This document shows, in pieces, positions 57,670 to 64,000 of a stretch of 64,000 nt of DNA. The DNA comes from Platanthera guangdongensis. Lineage: Eukaryota; Streptophyta; Magnoliopsida; Asparagales; Orchidaceae. The notes under the pieces are model-generated. The model was not told the origin of the DNA, did not search any database, and saw nothing but the letters and a program-made list of their open reading frames with translations. The stretch covers positions 26,673,194-26,737,193 of the forward strand of contig CM077149.1 of assembly GCA_039583875.1 (NCBI GenBank), in the 5' to 3' direction. The translations under genes and the position numbers were made by a program. Within the stretch, counting starts at the first letter, position 1. Each line of letters opens with the position of its first letter.

Positions 57670-57841
57670 TGCAGAGATTTCAAATATAAAGGTTACAACT
57701 ACTTGGCATAGATTCTGCGAATAAAACTAACAATTCCATCTGACGGAATAACATCAAAAGAGAAAAGCGATCAAAACAAAACAAAACAATACAACTCGTA
57801 TAACGAAATTCTCAGTCATCCGGAGTCGCTTTACAGTTGCA

Positions 57842-57860
57842 TTCCCCGGCAACGACGCCA
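57842..57860 (-). other. Primer-binding site of element F (Asp type, one change)
   Basis: The minus strand reads TGGCGTCGTTGCCGGGGAA, 6 bp inside the LTR end at 57867. It differs from the sites of C and E by T for C at position 6. Confidence 0.85.
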
Positions 57861-57866
57861 AAAACT

Positions 57867-59295
57867 TGATTCGTGTAAATCGGCAAGCGCACCGGTCGCA
57901 CAAGTAATAAAGTTTTGGGAATAAATCCCCGAGTGTCGGTCTCTTGAGGAATGCAATTAGCGTAGAGCGGCAACAGTACAGAAAATATCGTTATGAGAGT
58001 TATAAATAAAAAAGAGTAAAAAGAGGACTTGGGAGATTGTGGATGTTTGATCTACTGAACTAGTAAAAGCTATGCGGGTCGAAGGCACCGCTTCGCAAGG
58101 TGGAGTGGGTGTTTCGGCCGCGATGCCAAACTTCGGTTGGGCGAGTGGACGAGAAGATAATGGATTGAAGTGTTCTTGTGTGGCGTGCAATCGGGTGAGA
58201 CACGGGAATGGAGTGGATGTGGGGTGTGCGAGGCGCATTCACAGACACTACTGACAAGCATAAGAAAAATACTAACATTCCATTAGATGTAAAATAAACT
58301 TGATGTTCATGGATGGAAGTGTTCATTATAATGCTTAAACCATTCCATATTACAGAGGAAGGGGAAGAGGAGTAAACCAAAAGAGAGTGAAGATCCACCG
58401 CGGGTCGTGGCCGGAGTAGCGAGTTGTCAATCCGCTTTCGGGCTCAGTCCAAGGAGGCTTTCGGTACCGACGAGCTGTCACCTTGAAGGCCTTTAAGTCC
58501 ATTCTCTAGGTTGTCTTCTTCACCAACTCTAGTGGAAATCTTGGAGTTGAAGTCGTCAATGGCCGAGGGCTTCGCCGGAGGGTTTGAAAAGCTTCGGAGA
58601 AGTTGGCAATGGCCTCCCGACGAAGGTAGAGGTGATGGAGCAGCTGGAGCAGTGAAATGGTTATTCCCTCGCACTCCCGATCGGAGCAAATGACAGGCGT
58701 TGACGTAAATTGCGGATCAGGGACTTAAATACGGAGGCAGCAGAAGCAGTGCGCACGATCAGTGGCGCACGAGCAGTGGTCATGCGCACTATCGGTCGAT
58801 GATCGTGCGACTTTTCCAAATAGACATGCAACCTAGATAAGAAGCATCAGCATATATGCGGACGAGCAGTGGAGCACGACCAGTGGTCATGCGTACTACG
58901 GCCAGTGCTCGTGCGATTACCTAGACAGGATTAGGAAAATGAGAGTGTAATGCGCACGATCAGTGGCGCACAACCAGTGGTCGTACGCAATAAGTCCAGT
59001 GGTCGTGCGCAGTATTCCTGCATCGTCGGGGACTCCCGAGCGGTTCCGGAGCACGCACACGACCCCTGCACCAGTAGAAGAGGCAGATAGGCCACCAAAA
59101 CGTGCACACAACATCCCCGAGACAGGGCTAAAGAATAACAAAAATATAGAAATACAAAAAGCACACAGAAACGGGCCTACAGTGCACTTAATCGTGAAAT
59201 AGGCACATAAGCAATAAAGACTCTCAAGTGTAGTACTAAGACGATAAAACTGGCACAGATGAGTCCAAAAATCAGTGTAAAATGTGGACTCATCA
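57867..59295 (-). repeat. 5' LTR of element F
   Basis: Left end TGATTCGTGTAAATCGG, right end GACTCATCA, then CCATA and the gag of E. It carries the same array (58747-59015) and TTAAATAC at 58725-58732. Confidence 0.92.
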
Positions 59296-59300
59296 CCATA

Positions 59301-59952
59301 CAGGCAGAGCATGATGAGGGCATCTTCTCAAAAGTTCTTTGAACCTCTCCCAAGTGTCATAGAGGGTCTCAGAAGCAATTTGAGCGTACAAAGTTATATC
59401 ATTTCTTAGCTTAGCAGTTTTGGCGGGGGGAAAATAATGAGAGAGAAAATTTTCAGTTAAAATGTTCCAAGTAGTGATTGATCCTCTTGGAAGAGAACTC
59501 AACCACTGTTTGGCTTTAGTTCTTAAGGGGAATGGGAAGAGTCTTAGCCTTATAGCATCGTCTGAGACACCATTTATTTTGAAGTTATCACAGATTTCAA
59601 GAAAATTGCCAATATGCAAGTTTGGATCTTCATCTTGTAATCCGTCGAACTGTACATATTGTTGTACCATTTGTATGATGCTAGGCTTAAGCTCGAAGTT
59701 ATTGTTCGCAATTGCAGGTCGAAATATACTTGATTCTATACCCTGCAGGTTGGGCCGAGCATAATCGGACATCGTCCTTTGCTGGGCAAACGCTGGGTTA
59801 GGGTCTCCCATTTCGGAGTTGAAGTTACAATCACCGTCGGAATGCTCAACCGCTGTTTGAGAAGTGGAACCACTGAATCGTAAGTTACTCCGAAAGGAGC
59901 GTTCGATTTCTGTGTCCAAATCAACAAGTAACGACAGATTCATGCAGGTCAT
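59301..59952 (-). pseudogene. gag of element E, N-terminal part, interrupted by F
   Basis: The frame is open from 59952 with LLVDLDTEIERSFR, MSDYARPNLQGIESSIF, FELKPSIIQMVQQYVQF, GLQDEDPNLHIGNFLEICD, IRLRLFPFPLRTKAKQWL, RGSITTWNILTENF and RRCPHHALPVW. F lies directly after this. The N-terminal part has no stop, so the insertion of F is the first lesion met by translation. It is closely similar to the gag of C. Confidence 0.88.
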
Positions 59953-60095
59953 GCACTAAGAAAATTAGAAGGAAAAAGAAAAGAACGAAAATAGAAATTG
60001 GAGGAAAAAAATAGAGAGAAAGGGAAAAATAGTTTTTTTTTTTGATTTTTTGCAAAAGTAATAGCGTAAGCGCTTTCTTAATATTGACGAAAAAA

Positions 60096-60116
60096 GCGTC
60101 CCCGGCAACGGCGCCA
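60096..60116 (-). other. Primer-binding site of element E (tRNA-Asp type)
   Basis: The minus strand reads TGGCGCCGTTGCCGGGGA followed by CGC, 6 bp inside the LTR end at 60123. It matches the canonical form exactly. Confidence 0.9.
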
Positions 60117-60122
60117 AAAACA

Positions 60123-60633
60123 TGATGGGCTAAAACCCGAACATGCAAGTGTACCTGTCGAATTGTAGTATCAAGGTCGTATTTAAACACGGGGTTGTGA
60201 AATACTGCTACTCACGCTTGAACTATTATCCTACCGAAATAAAATGGGTTTTGAGAATTTTTAAACTAAAACGAAAGATAATTTTTTAGACGAAAAACTT
60301 TATAATAAAAATTTAGCATTCGATCGAAGATTCACCATAAAACGAAATGAGAGTGATGAAAAGGCATAGTTTTAAATTTGCAAATCATACTCGACCGTGA
60401 CGGATCCGAGATTAGGAAATAATCTCGCTAGAGCATTAAATCCCCTGACTTATAGATGTTTTAACCGAAATCTCTTTCAAGTCAAAAAGGCATAAAGCCG
60501 CATTATCGAGGTGACCCGCAATATTGGATTTGACTCCAATACGGAAGATTTACGTCATCCTATCTCTAGGGTTGCGTTCAACTCCTTCATTCTTTGAGTG
60601 TTCTTTCACATTCACGAGCCTCTCGGCTTAAAA
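60123..60633 (-). repeat. 5' LTR of element E, truncated to 511 bp
   Basis: It matches 44674-45185 (TGATGGGNTAAAACCCG, ATTGTAGTATCAAGG, GACGGATCCGAGATTAGG, TCACATTCANGAGC). Homology then stops at about 60633. Sequence homologous to the 3' region of E near 47010 follows instead, which marks a deletion join with element G. Confidence 0.85.
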
Positions 60634-62717
60634 TCACACTTAGGCTCCGTTTGGTTGGGCTGTTGCTAATGGAAAGCTGCTGATGAACTGTTGCTGATAG
60701 AAAAAGTGCTGATTCTGGAAAACAGAGTTTTGTTAAAAAGTTGCTTGGATACAAAATGAAGTTTTGAGTGAAATTTTTTTTCCTAATAAAAAGAACTGTT
60801 TGGGTCAAATTTGGAAATGTTATGCAATTTCCTGAATGTAAAATGTTTTCTAATGCAAATGTTAAGCAATTTCGTTCATCCTGAATTTTCCTGTAATTTT
60901 CAGATCTGAAACAAACTGTAATCCGTGAGCTAGGAATTAGTAATTTGAAGTGCTTCATGATTTAAAATTCGTTCCAAATCTGCTGCAGCTAATTTCCTGT
61001 AATCTGTTTCCGATCTCAATTTTTTCCTAATTTTCCTATAATTTGGAAGATCAGGGTGTTCGGCTGGGAAAGAAGAAGAAGAAGAAGAACGCCACGGTTG
61101 TGGCGTGCTCCGCTCGCCAAGGTTGCGGCATGCTCCGGTCTCCACAGTTGCGGCGTGCTCCGCTCGAGCTCTAGGGTTGCGGGAGAACGCCACGGTTGCG
61201 GCTGAACGCAACATTTTACAGCGGATCGCGATCAATAGGAAGCCGCAGAATTTTAGAACCGGCGGTTCTTGAAACAGCAACGCCAAGCATAACTTATGCG
61301 TAAAATTAAGGTGCAGTTCAAACGCACCGGAGGCAAAAAAGCCCAACCAAACGCTACCTAAACCAAAACAAAGAGTTTCAAAAATAATTTTTATTTTAAA
61401 CAAAAAAAATATATATATATTTTCTTTCTTTTTCTTCTTTATTATTATTTATTATTTTTTCTTCATTTTTTTTCTTTTTTTCAAAACAAAGGCCATAAAC
61501 TTTTTTCTTTCATTTTGAATTGGCCAAATAAAATCAAACATTGCTTTTGAGTACACTTTTTTCAACAATTTCTCCAAAGATAACACAAAATTTCCTATCA
61601 TGATTATGAAAATTTTTGAATGAAACTCAAAAAAATAAAATTAGCGTGATTAGATAGGTAGGAATTTTGGCTTTGGTGAAAATGAAATGCTATGTGGAGT
61701 TATCAAACGAATATTTGAAAAAAGGCTCAAAAGCGGCTAATTAGTGGTAAAAGATTTTAGGTTGTCAGGAAAGCTCAAACGTAAACAAAAACGGCCTAAA
61801 TCATTTTCACACTTTTTAAATTTATTTAAAACATAGATTTGAAAATTTTCAAAAAGCAAGTCCGAGATAATAAAAGAAGATTGATGAAATTATCTTGAAA
61901 ATAGAAATAATATGTGACTTGGATCGTTCAAATCTACTATGTTATTCAAAAGTTGTCTTTACAAAAATTATCTAAAAATGAAAAGGAAAATAGTGGATGA
62001 TGAATTTTAGAGAAAGTAAAGAAAATAAAGAACGGAAAACCATAATAGAAATGCCCGTTTTAGAGAAATATTTCATCTTAACATGCTACCGTGAATTAGA
62101 AACACAGCATGACCAACATTTTACTTGTGAAATATGATTAAAAAAATAATTAGAAAAATTATAATTAACTACATTGTTTATAAAGAATTTTGAGAAAAAC
62201 AAAACACAAACATGGGGTACTATTGAAATACCAAAATGCAGCTATATATTTTTTGGATTTTTGGATTTTTTGGATTTTTGAAGAATAAAAAGAAGGAGGA
62301 AGTCATCCCCCAAGCTTAAAATCTACATTGTCCTCAATGGAGAAGGAGGTTGGAGAATGAGAGAAAATTAAAGTACGGAAATGAAAGACAGAATTGAAAA
62401 ACAGGTACTTCCCCAGTTTTATTTTGCTGCGAAAGCTGAGTGATGCCGCTACCCCATGCTTGAATCTTCAGGAAATGTCTTCTGTTGGAATTTGTGATGG
62501 ATTTAACAGCATTGGCGGCGGTGATTTTAGAAGCCGCCACTTGTGGAGCCGTCCGCGGCAAAAAGTGTAAAATAAAGAAAACATAAAAAAGATTTGGGCT
62601 GCCTCCCAAGAGCGCCCTTTATTTATAAAGGTCGTTTGAGCTCGACCAAAAGAATATTGTCCAACAATAAGAAGTCTAAAATTATAACAGTCCAAATGAA
62701 GGAGAAATGAAATAGTT
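60634..62717 (-). other. 3' region of element G, truncated, carrying the TIR element
   Basis: Apart from the TIR element it is AT-rich and noncoding. It resembles the 3' region of E from about 47010 on (AGGCCATNNAC TTTTTTCTTTC, TTGGCCAAATAA, GGAATTTTGGCTTTGGTGAAA, AAAGCTCAAACG). An internal purine tract complement (CATCCCCCAAGCTTAAAATC then TTGTCCTCAATGG) is at about 62308-62340. Confidence 0.65.
60643..61358. mobile_element. Small DNA element with 19-bp terminal inverted repeats (PIF/Harbinger-like)
   Basis: GGCTCCGTTTGGTTGGGCT at 60643-60661 is matched by the inverse of AGCCCAACCAAACGCTACC at 61340-61358 (17 of 19). GG-CCGTTTGGTT ends are typical of PIF/Harbinger MITEs. Flanks are TTA on the left and TAA on the right, so the duplication is TA or a damaged TWA triplet. 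At 716 bp it has no transposase. Inside, at 61085-61205, a 27-bp phrase with GTTGCGGCNTGCTCCG recurs four to five times. The sequence on both sides lines up with the 3' region of E as an empty site. Confidence 0.7.
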
Positions 62718-64000
62718 CATGAGTTCGATAGCAGTAATTGTTCTGTCGCAGTAGGAAGTAAATCGTTAGGCAAATAGAGTTTTAATCGTTGAGTATTTAC
62801 CTTGAATTCACCCTTATCTGGGTGCGAAATGAGAACCGTCCCATACGGCCAAGCCTCTTTAACAATAAAGGGGGCGGACCATCGCGATTTTAATTTACCT
62901 GGAAAGAGGCGAAGCCGAGAGTTATAAAGAAGGACGAGATCGCCTGCAAAAAAGATTTAGGAAATTTAATATTTTTGTCATGTTAGAACTTTGTTTGCTC
63001 TTTATAAAGCCTATTACTCTCGTAAGCGTTCGCCTGCCATTCGTCGAGTTCATTGAGCTGAAATTTACAGTGTTCGGCGGTTAGGGTGGGATCTAGATTT
63101 AATGTTTTGAGGGCCCAAAACGCACGGTGCTCTAACTCAACTGGAAGGTGGCAAGCCTTATCATAAACCAATCGATACGGCGTGCAGCCGATGGCGGTCT
63201 TATATGATGTTCGATAGGCCCATAGGGCATCATCTAGTTTTAGTGCCCAATACTTCCTGTTTAAGGATACGATTTTCTCTAAAATACGTTTCAATTCTCG
63301 ATTAACAACCTCGACTTGACCGCTCGTCTGGGGGTGATAGGAGGTGGAAAGTTTGTGCGTTACTCCATATTTTGCCAAAATTTTGGCAAACTGGCTATTG
63401 TAGAAATGGGTTCCCCTATCACTAATTATAGCGCGTGGCGTGCCAAATCGAGAGAATATTTTTTTTAGAAATTTTAAAACGACTCATGCATCGTTGGTGG
63501 GGAGAGCTTGAGCTTCCGTCCACCTTGATACATAGTTGACAGCTACGAGAATGTATTTATTTGGATAAGAGGGAGGAAGGGGGCCAATGAAGTCGATGCC
63601 CCAAAGATCGAATATTTCACATTCGAGGAAAATATTTTGAGGCATCTCGTCCCACCGTGAGATATTTCCTGCCCGCTGGCAAATATCGCAAGCACTCACT
63701 AGGGTGTGAGCATCCTTGAATAGCGTGGGCCAATAGAAACCCGCCTCCAGCACCTTTCTTGCGGTGCGGTTCGCTTGATAATGACCACCTGTTGGTCCTT
63801 CATGGCAATGTCCCAAAATTTGCACTCCTTCACTCCAAACGCAACACCGCACTACCTGATCCGCACAGATTCTGAATAAGAAAGCGTCTTCCCAAAAGTA
63901 ATTCTTTAAATCAGAAAAGAATTTCTTCTTTTACTGGCTTGAGAATTCCTTTTGCAAGACCCGAGCCACTAAATAATTGGCAAAGTCGGCAAACAAGGGC
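62718..64000 (-). pseudogene. Element G: Athila-type pol (RNase H/integrase part), runs off right edge
   Basis: From 64000 the minus strand reads FADFANYLVARVLQKEF, a TAA near 63932, then [38 protein letters not shown] and [13 protein letters not shown] give the HHCC part. [20 protein letters not shown] gives the core start, with a TGA near 63485. [60 protein letters not shown] and [17 protein letters not shown] complete it, ending with TGA at about 62718. A shift near 62960-62980 is also present. It is close to but distinct from the integrase of E. Confidence 0.85.

Larger units (their letters stand above)
53186..59295 (-). mobile_element. Element F: pol-less (non-autonomous) LTR retrotransposon nested in gag of E
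   Basis: LTRs at 53186-54624 and 57867-59295 bound a 3.2-kb internal region with a primer site beside the right LTR and a polypurine tract beside the left one, so it runs on the minus strand. The 5-bp target duplication is exact: CCATA at 53181-53185 and 59296-59300. No protease, RT or integrase motif is present. One ORF with a knuckle-like motif lies after the primer site. The LTRs differ by about 5% over a 200-bp sample. Confidence 0.92.
44674..60633 (-). mobile_element. Element E: Athila-type Ty3/gypsy, 5' LTR truncated, F nested in gag
   Basis: On the minus strand the order is a truncated 5' LTR (60633-60123), primer site, gag (split by F), protease, RT, RNase H, integrase, a 3' region with two purine tracts and a full 3' LTR (46491-44674). 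There is no env-position ORF between integrase and the LTR. Gag and pol belong to the same clade as C but are clearly a different family. Confidence 0.85.

Noticed and set aside
60930..61403. 157-codon minus-strand ORF in the TIR element
   Set aside because: It crosses the element end and a GC-rich repeat, and shows no transposase motif.
1..64000. Host protein-coding genes, tRNA or rRNA genes
   Set aside because: Every long open frame resolves to retroelement coding sequence or to repeat shadows; no tRNA- or rRNA-like sequence was noticed beyond primer-binding sites.

Overview
This window looks like repeat-dense nuclear DNA of an angiosperm with a large genome. I see no convincing host gene, RNA gene or CRISPR array. 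Nearly all of it is LTR retrotransposons, many nested in one another: SIRE-type Ty1/copia with env-like ORFs, Athila-type Ty3/gypsy with an Asp-tRNA-type primer site and an ATHILA ORF-1-like protein, and chromoviruses with a chromodomain-like tail. I cannot name the species.

Layout. 1-2000 is the 3' end and LTR of one SIRE-type element (A0). 2001-12577 is a second SIRE-type element (A) with decayed gag, pol and env-like ORF and a 3' LTR of another family; its own 5' LTR and primer site are missing. 12578-14560 is old LTR debris. 14564-15461 and 39326-39480 are two parts of a minus-strand chromovirus integrase (I), separated by a 23.9-kb Athila-type element C (15462-39325). The gag of C is split by a solo LTR H (18332-29620). 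H is split by a young, nearly intact minus-strand SIRE-type element B (20405-29480) with a perfect 5-bp target duplication (AAAGT). 39490-42720 is a decayed plus-strand chromovirus pol (D). 42729-44673 is a truncated minus-strand element J. 44674-60633 is a minus-strand Athila-type element E whose gag is split by a pol-less element F (53186-59295, target duplication CCATA). The 5' LTR of E is cut and fused at about 60633 to the 3' region of another Athila-type element G, which runs off the right edge; a 716-bp TIR element sits next to that join.

Main observation. Every LTR family here whose U3 is readable carries an array of short, CpG-containing palindromic words, and in most families the array sits just upstream of a TATA-like box. 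Each family has its own word (for example TACTCGAGTA, TGGCCGGCCA, ACACGGNCGTGT-type, or inverted CGAGAATC), yet some words recur in unrelated copia and gypsy families. In elements A and C the same array type is also found between pol and the env-like ORF, again followed by a TATA-like box, as if a U3-type promoter module drives the env-like gene. A separate conserved noncoding block of about 100-150 bp lies in the 3' untranslated region of four Athila-type families (C, E, F, J).

Coding state. B is closest to intact: one in-frame stop in gag and one in pol, with LTRs that differ by roughly 1% in a hand count. A, C, D, E and G carry many stops and frameshifts. F has no pol and carries its own ORF of unknown function.
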